A DNA stretch of 64,000 nucleotides. Origin: Chamaelirium japonicum. Lineage: Eukaryota > Streptophyta > Magnoliopsida > Liliales > Melanthiaceae. The notes under the pieces are model-generated. The model saw nothing but the letters and a program-made list of their open reading frames with translations. It searched no databases and was not told where the DNA came from. Below, in pieces: positions 1-12,900 of this stretch. Position 1 is the stretch's first letter, and every line of letters begins with the position of its first letter. Both the position numbers and the translations under genes were made by a program. The DNA lies in contig OX393549.1 in the NCBI GenBank assembly GCA_947650365.1, positions 86,190,108 to 86,254,107 on the forward strand. The letters are read 5' to 3'.

Positions 1-142
1 GATCATTCGAGTCTGACGGTAGTCTTCACCGCTCGAAGTGAATCATGGCATCAAGTGGAGGGACAGCGGGTTTACCACTACTAAGCGGAGAGCAGGGGTA
101 TGATGGAGAACATAGTAAGTCTGGGTGAATTGGAGTGCAGCC

Positions 143-2274
143 TGTTGGAAGTTAATCCGGGTCAGAGGCTCGCAGCGGAAGCGATTTGGCGGTCGAAAGA
201 CCGTTCATGGTGCACGTTACACGATTTAAACTTTCATCAAAACTAATCTACATATATATGCATGTGTATGCACGAGAATCGAAAAACCCCTAACGGTAAT
301 CTAGCGTAATGATTAACTAGCATGCGTGCAAATCATAATGCTCGCTAGATCTACATGTTAGATTACACATACCTTTCGTACGGATCTTTTAACCGCGGAG
401 AATTATCTTCTTTGTCGATGGAGACGGAAGATCGTTCGCGAAGATGTCGATGGTACGAATGGAGATGTTACCTTCTTGTTCACCCGATCTCACACGATGC
501 ACGGAACGTCGCTCTCGGATCTCTGAGTGCCTCCGAAGAACGACCCTTCTCCTACTTCAGAACTCCACGCGAGGAAGACGAAGTAGCAAGCGGAAAACGG
601 AGAGAGATTAGGGAGAGAACTAGAGAGATGAGAGAGGAGGGGGTTCGGATTTTTTGGACCATAGGGCCGGCGCCCCATAGGCCCTTTTATAGGGCCGGCC
701 AACCCCCTTGGATAAGGATCCAAGGGGATAAAGACCTCCCACAGATATCTCTCCATTATCTCCTTTTTATCTCTCGCTGTATTTATCCGTTTTCCCACTT
801 TTTAGGGCTCGATCTTAACCGTTTTATCGCCCTATCCCTATCTATATGGCCGGCCCTATAGATGAGGGATTCTTATCCCTACATCATAGGGCCGGCCCTA
901 GCAAGGTGCCTCACTACTAGGGTCGGCCAACAGTGAGGTCCGGCAGAGTGAGGTTTTTACCAAAACGCCCCGACGCCTCATTTTGACCATTTCTAGCGTG
1001 CGTTACCTAGCTGCCACTTCTTAAGTGATCTTTACTAGTTACCTACTATTAACTGAGGCCACCGGAGGGTGCCTCTAGCAAAGTCATCTAGTCAACTCAC
1101 AACATACCCCGGTGCATCGCACCTATGCAGCGAAGTTCACTTATGGCTAGGGATTACTACATGCGACTCTGCACTAGTCTCGGGCTCAACCCTTAGTACT
1201 CGTATGTAGTTACGCATCTACCGTGCTCTAGTGCCAAGCACACACGGAGCGTATACTTTGTTCTTCCTTATGCTTATGGTATTCCGAGGAGACGGTTCAA
1301 GAACCGTACATAATGTTGATAAGGTGGAACCATCAGGGACCGGGGTTCATGGCTTCCAACTCAAGCTCGATCGACACACTACCCGAGTGTACCATCGATT
1401 CTCTGAGCTCGAGTTAACCTGTGTAGCCACCCAGAGTACGACGCAGGCTGCACTCCAATTCACCCAGACTTACTATGTTCTCCATCATACCCCTGCTCTC
1501 CGCTTAGTAGTGGTAAACCCGCTGTCCCTCCACTTGATGCCATGATTCACTTCGAGCGGTGAAGACTACCGTCAGACTCGAATGATCATATGACTTGGTT
1601 CCTTCCAGGTTGACCTATACATCATACATCTGATTACCCCGTCGAGTAATCGAACCCAGTCAACAGTCAAACTGATGACCATCAGGCCTGGGTTTGGTAC
1701 AGTGTAAGTCACACCAAGGAACGCACCTCCCATCAGGGGTGTGGATGGCCTGCAGGAGTGACACGCTAATGCAACGCCAGCCGGGTAACCCAGTACACCG
1801 TGGTTTTGGATCACTACATATGGATCCTCATACATTGGTGCACCAAAGCACCACGCAACTGGTTAGTCCATCAGACGTGGTTCCTCAGGGTTTAGGACCG
1901 TTTTACCCTAAGCAGAAACACGACTTAGTGTACCAGTGTCTGCTCACTGATCAGTACACCGTGTTAGTTCCGTTCAGCCACAGACACTGTGCCTGGTGAT
2001 GACCATGGTGAAGACTTCCCATGAACTGTCATCGCCAACAGCTTAACATGATGAGGCGACCAACCTGATCATAGCTGCGAACTAATTTAGATTATATGGG
2101 ACTAATCCACTCAGTCTTCAACTCAGTGGACTACCATATAACCATGGCTCTCTGTTCTCAAAAGAACACGTAACTATGTTACGCACCTATATGCATCTCA
2201 TATAATAATAACTATCAATCTTTATTAGACCAAAACATAAAGTTTTACAAGCTTAGAACACATCAATCCCAACA
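143..2274 (-). repeat. 3' LTR of copy B
   Basis: This 2132-bp LTR starts with TGTTGGAAG and ends with CAACA as read on the + strand. It is flanked on the left by the target duplication CAGCC. It differs from the partner LTR at 17995 at many more sites than the LTR pair of C does, mostly C/T or G/A changes. The short ORFs inside it have no transposon protein content. Confidence 0.95.
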
Positions 2275-2288
2275 ATCTCCCACTTGGT

Positions 2289-5200
2289 CTAGCGAAGCAA
2301 AACGGTTTTGACTCCCATCGCGTCCACATGTCGCTCGAATGCCTTGGTAGGTATTACCTTTATGAAAGGATCAGCAACATTATCTGTAGATGCAATCTGT
2401 GTCACCGCTACTCGCCCTTGCTTTTGAAACTGCCGAATCAAGTGGAACTTGCGCTCGATGTGCTTCCCCTTTTGGTGATGTCTTGGCTCCTTTGCTTGTG
2501 CTATCGCCCCACTATTATCGCAGTAAAGCACAATAGGTAACTGGGCCTCTGGTACGCACCCCAAATCCGTAAGGAATTTCTTGAGCCATACCGCCTCTTT
2601 AGCTGCCTCGCACGCTGCAACGTACTCAGCCTCTGTGGTAGAGTCTGCGATGCATTTCTGCTTCACACTCTGCCAACTAACCGCTGCTCCTCCTAGCATA
2701 AACACAAAACCTGATGTCGACTTCCTGGATTCCAAATCTGACATAAAGTCAGAATCTGTGTTTCCAATCGGCGTCAGTTCTTGTGAAGTGTAAACCAACT
2801 CATAGTCCCTTGTTCTACGAAGGTACTTGAGTATACACTTCACTGCTGTCCAGTGATCTGGACCCGGATTCGACTGAAACCGACCCATCATTCCTACTGC
2901 GAAACAGATATCAGGCCTTGTACAATGCATAGCATACATTAGACTACCTAATGCTGAAGCATAAGGTATCTTCTGCATTTCTGCTCTCTCCTCAGGTGTC
3001 TTAGGATATTGATCCTTAGACAGTTTTACGCCATGTCTAAATGGCACAAAACCCTTCTTGGAGTTTTGCATGTCAAATCTAGCCATAACCTTATCTATAT
3101 AGGCAGCCTGTGATAGCGAGAGAATCCTGTTCTGGCGATCACGTGTTACCTTGATCCCCAAAACATAACTCGCTTTACCTAGGTCTTTCATATCGAACTG
3201 TGTTGACAACCAGACCTTTACCGTTGACAATGTTCCTACATCATTTCCAATGAGTAGAATATCGTCTACGTAAAGTATTAAATATACTACTGTGGTCTTA
3301 CCAGTTCTCTTGTATACACATGGTTCATCCTCGTTTTGAGTAAATCCATACGACTGGATTGCCTGATCAAAACGGATGTTCCAACTTCTAGATGCTTGCT
3401 TTAGTCCATAAATGGACTTTTGCAACTTGCAAACTAGATGTTCCTGACCCTCTGACTCAAAGCCTGGTGGCTGAATCATATAAATGTCTTCTTCCAAATT
3501 TCCATTGAGGAATGTTGTCTTCATATCCATTTGCCAGATCTCCCAGTTATAATGGGCTGCAATGGATAGGAGGATCCGAATAGACTTTATCATAGCTACC
3601 GGCGAGAAGGTTTCATCAAAGTCGATCCCTTCTCTCTGGGTATAACCCTTGGCAACTAATCTAGCTTTATAAGTATCTATTGTACCATCGGATCCTCTCT
3701 TCTTCTTATACACCCACTTATACCCAATAGGTTTAATATTGGATGATGGTGTAACAAGAGTCCAGACTGTGTTATGGGACATTGATTCAATTTCTGCCTC
3801 CATAGCCTTTTGCCAGTCAGAGCTGTCAGAAGCTCCCACTGCCTCATCGTAGCTCAGTGGGTCATCCTCCTGACCCTCTGGATCAACCAATAAGGTTTCT
3901 CCATAGTATCTGTCAGGAGCTCTGATGTTTCTCCCACTGCGACGAGATGCTGGTGGTATTACAGGATTAATAGGTTCTACAGTATCTAATATATTATTAT
4001 CTGTAACGTCAGCTCCCACTATGCTTTCGGATGCGCTCTCTGATCTAGTTCCCAGTAGCTCATCCAGAACTACCTTACTAGCAGGCTTGTGGTCCATAAC
4101 ATAATCATGTTCTAGGAAAATGGCATTCGTTGAAACGATTACCTTCTTTTCTTCAGGATCATAAAATAGTCCACATTTAGTCTCTTTGGGATACCCTACA
4201 AACAGACATGCTTTGGACTTTGGCTCCATCTTTTCCCTCTTGTCTATCCGCACATGTGCAGGACATCCTCATATTCTGAAATGATGTAGTGTTGGCTTTT
4301 GCCTTGACCACAGTTCTCTAGGGGTCTGAGGCACTGATTTAGATGGAACGTGGTTCAGAACATATGCTGCTGTCTGAAGGGCATATCCCCAAAAGGTCGT
4401 TGGTAAATAGGCATACTCATCATGCTTCAAACCATGTCCAACAAGGTTCGATTCCTTCTCTCAAAGACTCCATTCTGTTGTGGGGTACCTGGAGCAGTTA
4501 ACTGGGATGTTATCCCATGCTCCACCAAATACCCAAGGAACTCGTCAGATAGGTATTCACCTCCTCGATCAGATCGAAGGGTTTTTATACATTTACCTGT
4601 CTGCTTTTCTACTTCAGCCCTGAACTCTTTGAACATGTCAAAGGATTCCGACTTCCGATGCATAAGGTAAATGTAACCATATCTTGAGTAATCATCAGTA
4701 AAAGTGATGAAGTACTCATGGCCTCCTATCGCCTTGACGCTCATGGGTCCACATACATCTGAATGTATTAACTCCAATACCTCAGTAGCTCTCACTCCTT
4801 GGCCTTTGAAGGCCCTCTTGGTCATCTTGCCTTCCAGGCAGGATTCACAGGTGGGAAGGATCTTCGTAGGATCTGTTTCCAGAAGCCCAGCCTTTACCAA
4901 CCTATGGATCCTATCTAAGGCAATATGCCCAAGCCGTAAGTGCCACAATTGGGTTAAATTCTCCGAAGGTTTCTTACGCTTAGATGAATTAACATTAAAT
5001 GCTGAAGTTATTATGTTATCATTTTCAAATTTAGGACTGACAATATAGAGATGATTCTGAACCATTCCTCTTATTATAAAAGTTCCATTCAGTTTAAAAG
5101 ACACACCAAAAGTATCAAAATAAACTGAATAACCTTCATTAACTAAAGAAGAAACAGAGATTAAGTTACGTCTCAAGGACGGTACATAAAAGACATCTCT

Positions 5201-6041
5201 AAGAGTCAAAGTCTTATTATTCGAAAAAATAAGAGTAACATCTCCTATAGCTTCAGCAGCAGCCACGGCCTCAGTTCCCATGCTCAAGGTCACCTCTCCA
5301 TCAATCAACCTTCTGCTTTCCCGAAACCCCTGAAGAGAGTTACATGCATGGTTAGTGGATCCTGAATCCACAATCCAACTAGCAAAAGAACTATTACTTG
5401 AAAGAAATGATTCAACAACTAAGATTTGTGGATTACCTTCACCAGCATTCTGAGGCTTCTTGCAGTCCTTTTTCCAATGACCCTTCTGGCCACATCGGAA
5501 ACACTTCGTGCCCGGCTTCTTTGATTCTCCAGACCCAGAGGCCCCAGCAGAGTCCTACACAGGCGCTGACTTAGGTTTCTTCTTATGTCTCTTGCCTTGA
5601 GGTTTACCAGGCTTCTTGAAGGATCTGCGTTGCACGTGAAGTGCTTCGCCCTTCTGCTTGAAACCATCCTCGGCTGCCTGGAGAGCTCCCAGAAGCTCTG
5701 CATTTGTCATAGCCAACTTGTTTAAATTAAAGTTAGTGACAAAGCCTTCAAAGGCTCCATACAGTGACGAGAGAAAGATGTCTGTCATCACCTCGCCTTC
5801 TAGCACAATGTCCATGGTAGCTAGTTCGTTCTGGAACCCAAACATTTTCATCATATGTTCCCGAACCAGCGTCCCAATTGACATCTTAGTGCCGACGAGT
5901 TTCTTGATGGTAAGGTATCGCGTAACGCGATTGTGACCTTCAAACATCTCCTTCAGATACAACATCATGTCAGAAGCGTCGGGCATCTCCTCGACTTGCT
6001 TCTGCAGAGTTGTTTGCAAGGATGCTATAATATAGCATTTA
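2289..6041 (-). pseudogene. Broken gag-pol of copia copy B, main part (codon ~70 to the end)
   Basis: Read leftward, this holds the rest of gag, the CCHC knuckle, protease with DSG, GAG pre-integrase, integrase, reverse transcriptase with YVDD and RNase H, collinear with intact copy C. The reading is broken by a stop at 5555-5557 (a glutamine codon in C), a stop at 4427-4429 (arginine in C), a single-base loss near 4410 and a stop at 4269-4271 (tryptophan in C). The rest is open to the natural stop at 2289. Copy C sits at the 5' edge of this block, so the first ~70 codons lie at 16043-16249. It is unlikely to make a functional polyprotein. Confidence 0.93.
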
Positions 6042-6046
6042 CATAT

Positions 6047-8178
6047 TGTTAGGATTGATGTGTTCTAAGCTTGTAAAACTTTATGTTTTGGTCTAATAAA
6101 GATTGATAGTTATTAATATATGAGATGCATATAGGTGCGTAACATAGTTACGTGTTCTTTTGAGAACAGAGAGCCATGGTTATATGGTAGTCCACTGAGT
6201 TGAAGACTGAGTGGATTGGTCCCATATAACCTAAATAAGTTCGCAGCTATGATCAGGTTGGTCGCCTCATCATGTTAAGCTGTTGGCGATGACAGTTCAT
6301 GGGATGTCTTCACCATGGTCATCACCAGGCACAGTGTCTGTGGCTGAACGGAACTAACACGGTGTACAGATCAGTGAGCAGACACTGGTACACTAAGCCG
6401 TGTTTCTGCTTAGGGTAAAACGGTCCTAAACCCTGAGGAACCACGACTGATGGACTAACCAGTTGCGTGGTGCTTTGGCGCACCAATGTGTGAGGGTCCA
6501 TATACAGTGATCCAAAACCACGGTGTACTGGGTTACCCGGCTGGCGTTGCATTAGCGTGTCACTCCTGCAGGCCATCCACACCCCTGATGGGAGGTGCGT
6601 TCCTTGGTGTGACTTACACTGTACCAAACCCAGGCCTGGTGGTCATCAGTTTGACTGTTGACCGGGTTCGATTACTCGACGGGGTAATCAGAGGTACGAT
6701 GTATAGGTCAACCTGGAAGGAACCAAGTCATATGATCATTCGAGTCTGACGGTAGTCTTCACCGCTCGAAGTGAATCATGGCATCAAGTGGAGGGACAGT
6801 GGGTTTACTAGTACTAAGCGGAGAGCAGGGGTATGATGGAGAACATAGTAAGTCTGGGTGAATTGGAGTGCAGCCTGCGTCGCACTCTGGGTGGCTACGC
6901 AGGTTAACTCGAGCTCAGAGGATCGATGGTACACTCGGGTAGTGAGTCGATCGAGCTTGAGTTGGAAGCCATGAACCCCGGTCCCTGATGGTTCCACCTT
7001 ATCAACATTATGTACGGTTCTTGAACCGTCTCCTCGGAACACCATAAGCATGAGGAAGAAAGAAGTATACGCTCCGTGTGTGCTTGGCACTAGAGCACGG
7101 TAGATGCGTAACTACATACGAGTACTAAGGGTTGAGCCCGAGACTAGTGCAGAGTCGTATGTAGTAATCCCTAGCCATAAGTGAACTTCGCTGCATAGGT
7201 GCGATGCACCGGGGTATGTTGCGAGTTGACTAGTTGACTTTGCTAGAGGCACCCTCCGGTGGCCTCAGTTAATAGTAAGTAACTAGTAGATATCACTTAA
7301 GTAATGGCCGCTAGGTATCGCACGCTAGAAATGGTCAAAATGAGGCGTCGGGGCGTTTTGGTAAAAACCTCACTCTGCCGGACCTCACTGTTGGCCGACC
7401 CTAGTGGTGGGACACCTCACTAGGGCCGGCCCTATGATGTAGGGATAAGAATCCCTCATCTATAGGGCCGGCCATATAGATAGGGATGGGGCGATAAATC
7501 GGTTAAAATCGATCCCTAAAAAGTGGGAAAACGGATAAAGACGCAGAGAGATAAAAGGGAGATAATGGAGAGATAATGAGAGGGGGTTAATATCCCCTTG
7601 GATCCTTATCCAAGGGGTGTTGGCCGGCCCTATAAAGGCACCTATGGGAGCCGGCCCCATGCACAAGAAAAACCGAACCCCCCTCTCTCTCATCTCTCTA
7701 GTTCTCTCCCTAATCTCTCTCCGTTTCCCGCTTGCTACTTCGTCTTCCTCGCGTGGAGTTCTGAAGAAGGAGAAGGGTCGTTCTTCGGAGGCACTCAGAG
7801 ATCCGAGAGCGACGTTCCGTGCATCGTGTGAGATCGGGTGAACAAGAAGGTAACATCTCCATTCGTACCGTCGGCATCTTCGCGAACGATCTTCCGTCTC
7901 CATCGACAAAGAAGACAATCCTTCACGGTTAAAAGATCCGTACGAAAGGTATGTGTAATCTAACATGTAGATCTAGCGAGCATTATGATTTGCATCCATG
8001 CTAGTTAATCATTACGCTAGATTGCCGTTAGGGGTTTTCGATTCTCGTGCATACACATGCACACATATGTAGATTAGTTTCTATGAAAATTTAAATAGTG
8101 TAACGTGCACCATGAACGGTCTTTCGACCGCCAAAATCGTTTCCGCTGCGAGCCTCTGACCCGGATTAGATTCCAACA
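6047..8178 (+). repeat. 5' LTR of copy C
   Basis: This 2132-bp LTR starts TGTTAGGATTG and ends CCAACA. A TATA motif lies at 7631 and is followed by a long pyrimidine-rich leader (from about 7678), so U3 is probably the first ~1.6 kb and R-U5 the last ~0.5 kb. A good splice-donor-like GTATGT lies at 7949 in the presumed U5. Confidence 0.96.
7631..7637 (+). promoter_or_regulatory. TATA box of the copia LTR promoter (copy C)
   Basis: The sequence CCCTATAAAGG lies in a GC-rich context about 50 bp before a CT-rich stretch typical of a plant 5' leader. The same site is at about 20886 in A's 5' LTR and about 28750 in its 3' LTR, there as CTATAAAAGG. Transcription should start about 30 bp downstream; that position is inferred. 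Confidence 0.7.
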
Positions 8179-8180
8179 AT

Positions 8181-8192
8181 TGGTATCAGAGC
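8181..8192 (+). promoter_or_regulatory. Primer binding site of copy C
   Basis: TGGTATCAGAGC follows the LTR end after a 2-bp spacer and is complementary to the 3' end of plant initiator tRNA-Met, the usual primer of plant copia elements. Confidence 0.95.
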
Positions 8193-8368
8193 CGCATTAG
8201 TGGTGTGCGTTTCACGTTTTTTCATGAAACTAACATGTGTGCGCATGATGAATGCGTGAGATCATCGGGGTTCTTACGCTTAGATCATGCATATGTATAG
8301 ATTGTGCTTGTTCTATTAATCATTCTTGCAGGGCGCCGCTATAAAAAATCTAGATCTATGATTTGTGC

Positions 8369-8763
8369 TTGCTACCGGGGGTCGGACCCCGAGATAGCAA
8401 ATGTCTGGATTTGCTTTCTATGTGTGGATTTGTAATTGAGCCGTAGATTGGGCGAGTGATGGGGGTTGACCATCCTCGGTTTCCCATGGCTTTTTCCTAG
8501 GTGTGTTTTCTTTTCTTTCTTGGAAATTGTGTACGACCGAGCACTTGCTCGTAGCGTACTAGACTTTTTCGGTTACAGATCGAGAAGAAAGATGTGCCAA
8601 AGAAATCCACCATCGGGAGCGGAAGCTGAACCCTGGAGGATGAAGACGATCCGGCAAAGTGTTCGCGAGAGCGACGGAGGAGCCGGACCGAGGAACCTTG
8701 CGAAGAAAGCTAGAGGCCTGTGCTGTGCTAATTAGGTTCAGGGGTCGGACCCTGAACTTAATT
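8369..8763 (+). other. Leader of copy C with two strong hairpins
   Basis: Two inverted repeats lie between the primer site and gag. The first, 8369-8400, pairs TTGCTA with TAGCAA around GGGGTCGGACCCC. The second, 8730-8763, pairs GTTCAGGG with CCCTGAAC around nearly the same core. Both are also present in A (about 21617 and 21981) and in B (about 17411 and 17773). A role in RNA dimerisation or packaging is inferred only. Confidence 0.6.
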
Positions 8764-9925
8764 CAGTTTTTATGGTTGCTTTCTTTAATTAGTTCTTTAT
8801 GCTTCATATCGAACCCCGATGAGATAATATGATTATCAGTTTTCAGAGGGATGCCTTTCCCCTCCGGTCCAAGCGACTGTTTGAGGTTAGGATCCCGCTA
8901 GATGACGCCTATTATTTAGTTGACTTTTGATGTTAGTGGGATCCCATCACATATGGTTATGCCACCATTAGGAGAGCACCCGACTAGTCGGGTGTGCCTA
9001 TTTGGCCAGCATCGAAATCAAAGATGAGATGGAGATCCATTGAACATCAATTGTCAAATCTATAAGCGAGGCGCCATGACTAGTGGGAGTCCTTTCCAGT
9101 GAGTCTGACTCTAGGATTAGCTCCAGAGCATTAGCGTGATAACCAATTTTGCAAAGCATCGATACTCTTGGAATATGTAATGTGACCCTTGAATGGAGAA
9201 ATCCACTTGAGGCAGGGACTATGATATTCCGAGAGTGATTAATGCTAGGCGAAGGGTTTGAACGCTAGTGGGAGCATGGTGTGACCAGGGTCTAGTATTT
9301 AGGAGGTCGCTACCTTTGCATTTGCATAAATTCATACTCGCAAAATAACCCTCAGAATTATAAGGGATGCAAGAGAGGACTTTTAAAAGATCCTCTGGCC
9401 TCCACGGCCAGTCATTTTGTGTTTGGGTGGGGATGCATAACTTCACACCCCCTAGGGTGGGAGCTGTGTGTTTCCATGCCAAATTACTTAATGACCTCCC
9501 TATGGATATGGCGATTACGGGGCCAGGAGAGAAGGGCTTTTCATCCCACCCTAGTGGGGGCCGCATGAACTCCCGTGTCGTAATTACTTAGGCTTGTGGG
9601 TAAGCATCCTAAGTACACGTGAGGTATTCGTTGCGAAGACAACGGTGATCACGTGGTACTGGCCGAAAGATAACCATGGTCCATCACAGCCCTTAGTTGG
9701 CAGATTTGGATAGGGTCAAGGAAAAGGCCCGTGTGAGCGGATTGACGCTGTATGATGCCCCCTAGGGCAGGTACAGTCGATTCCGAGATCTTACATACAT
9801 GGTTAATTAATCCATGGTAATGACTTCGCTTGAGGGTAGCGTTGACATATGGATATAATTAGCTTGTTTTAAAAATCCATAAAATAAGTTTTTATGCATA
9901 CTCATTATTCAATCTTTATTTTCAG

Positions 9926-12900
9926 ATGACTAAGTTAGACCCCCTGTCCGCTATCCTAAATGACCACAAACTTACCGGTCCCAACTATGAGGACTGGAAG
10001 CGCAACCTGTACCTGGTCCTAAGGATTGGTAAACATATGTCAGCCCTTAATGACCCTGAGCCAGATTTGCCAGGACCCAATGCCACAGAGGCACAGTTAA
10101 AGGCATTCACTGACTGGAAGGAATCCAATGAGATATGTAAATGCTATATAATAGCATCCTTGCAAACAACTCTGCAGAAGCAAGTCGAGGAGATGCCCGA
10201 CGCTTCTGACATGATGTTGTACTTGAAGGAGATGTTTGAAGGTCACAATCGCGTTACGCGATACCTTACCATCAAGAAACTCGTCGGCACTAAGATGTCC
10301 AATGGGACGCTGGTTCGGGAACACATGATGAAAATGTTTGGGTTCCAGAACGAACTAGCTACCATGGACATTGTGCTAGAAGGCGAGGTGATGACAGACA
10401 TCTTCCTCTCGTCACTGTTTGGAGCCTTTGAAGGCTTTGTCACCAACTTTAATTTGAACAAGTTGGCTATGACAAATGTAGAGCTTCTAGGAGCTCTCCA
10501 GGCAGCTGAGGATGGCTTCAAGCAGAAGGGCGAAGCACTTCACGTGCAACGCAGATCCTTCAAGAAGCCTGGTAAACCTCAGGGCAAGAAACATAAAAGG
10601 AAACCTAAGTCACTGCCTGTGCAGGACTCTGCTGGAGCCTCTGGGTCTGGAGAATCAAAGAAACCGGGCACGAAGTGCTTCCGGTGTGGCCAGAAGGGTC
10701 ATTGGAAGAAGGACTGCAAGAAGCCTCAGAATGCTGGTGAAGGTAATCTACAACTCTTAGTTGTTGAATCATTTCTTTCAAGTAATAGTACTTTTGCTAG
10801 TTGGATTGTGGATTCTGGATCCACTAACCATGCCTGTAACTCTCTTCAGGGGTTTCGGGAAAGCAGAAGATTGCTTGATGGAGAGGTGACCCTGAGCATG
10901 GGAACTGAGGCCGTGGCTGCTGCTGAAGCTATTGGAGATGTTAATCTTAGTTTTTCGAATAATAAGACTTTGACTCTTAGAGATGTCTTTTATGTACCGT
11001 CCTTGCGACGTAACTTAATTTCTGTTTCTTCTTTAGTTAATGAAGGTTATTCAGTTTATTTTGATGCTTCTGGTGTGTCGTTTAAACTGAATGGAACTTT
11101 TATAATAAGAGGAATGGTTCAGAATCATCTCTATGTTTTAAGTCCTAAATTTGAAAAGGATAACATAATAACTTCAGCATTTAATGTTAATTCATCTAAG
11201 CGTAAGAATCCTTCGGAAAATTTAACCCACCTGTGGCACTTACGACTTGGGCATATTGCCTTAGATAGGATCCATAGAATGGTGAAGGCCGGGCTTCTGG
11301 AAACAGATCCTACGGAGATCCTTCCCACCTGTGAATCCTGCCTGGAAGGCAAGATGACCAAGAGGTCCTTTAAAGGCAAAGGAGTAAGAGCTACTGAGGT
11401 GTTAGAGTTAATCCATTCGGATGTGTGTGGACCCATGAACGTCAAGGCGATAGGAGGCCATGAGTATTTCATCACATTCATTGATGATTACTCAAGATAT
11501 GGTTACATTTACCTGATGCATCGGAAGTCGGAATCCTTTGACATGTTCAAAGAGTTCAGGGCTGAAGTAGAAAAGCAGACAGGTAAATATATAAAAACCC
11601 TTCGATCAGATCGAGGAGGTGAATACCTATCTGACGAGTTCCTAGGGTATTTGGTGGAGCATGGGATAAAATCCCAGTTAACTGCTCCAGGTACCCCACA
11701 ACAGAATGGAGTTTCCGAGAGAAGGAATCGAACCTTGTTGGACATGGTTCGTAGCATGATGAGTTACGCCAGTCTACCAATGACCTTTTGGGGATATGCC
11801 CTACAAACATCAGTTTATATTCTGAATCACGTTCCGTCTAAGTCAGTGCCTCTGACCCCTAGAGAACTGTGGTCAAAGCGAAAGCCATTGATACAGCATT
11901 TCAGAATATGGGGATGCCCTGCACATGTGCGAAGGGATAAGAGGGAAAAGATGGAATCTAAAACCAGAGTATGCTTATTTGTAGGGTATTCCAAGGAGAC
12001 CAAAGGTGGTCTATTTTATGATCCTGAGGAAAAGAAAGTGATCGTTTCTACGAACGCCTATTTCCTAGAACAAGATTATATTGTGGACCACAAACCTACT
12101 AGTAAGGTAGTTCTGGATGAACTGCTGGGTACTAGTTCAGATAGCGCATCCAAAAGCATAGTGGGAGCTGACATTACAGATAATAATATACCAGATACTG
12201 TAGAACCTGTTAATCCTGTAACACCACCACCACCTCGTCGCAGTGGGAGAAACATCAGAGCTCCTGACAGATACTATGGAGAAACCTTATTGGTTGATCC
12301 AGAGGGTCAGGAGGATGACCCACTGAGCTACGATGAGGCAGTGGGAGCTTCTGACAGCTCTGACTGGCAAAAGGCTATGGAGGTAGAAATTGAATCAATG
12401 TCCCATAACGCAGTCTGGACTCTTGTTACACCATCATCCAATATTAAACCTATTGGGTGTAAGTGGGTGTATAAGAAGAAGAGAGGATCCGATGGTACAA
12501 TAGAGACTTATAAAGCTAGATTAGTTGCCAAGGGTTACACCCAGAGAGAAGGGATCGACTTTGACGAAACCTTCTCGCCGGTAGCTATGATAAAGTCTAT
12601 TCGGATCCTCCTATCCATTGCAGCCCATTATGACTGGGAGATCTGGCAAATGGATGTCAAGACAACATTCCTTAATGGAAATTTGGAAGAAGACATTTAT
12701 ATGATTCAGCCACCAGGCTTTGAGTCAGAGGGTCAGGAACATCTAGTTTGCAAGTTGCAGAAGTCCATTTATGGACTAAAGCAAGCATCTAGAAGTTGGA
12801 ACATCCGTTTTGATCAGGCAATCCAGTCATATGGATTTACTCAAAACGAGGATGAACCATGTGTATACAAGAGGACTGATAAGACCACAGTAGTATATTT

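Noticed and set aside
355..861. 168-codon frame inside the copia LTRs (also at 7460, 15319, 18207)
   Set aside because: Recurs only because the LTR recurs; no domain, lies over U3/R sequence, and changes without frame-preserving pattern.
1694..1999. 101-codon LTR frame beginning MVQCKSHQG
   Set aside because: Same LTR repeat effect; overlaps an equally long frame on the other strand and has no family features.
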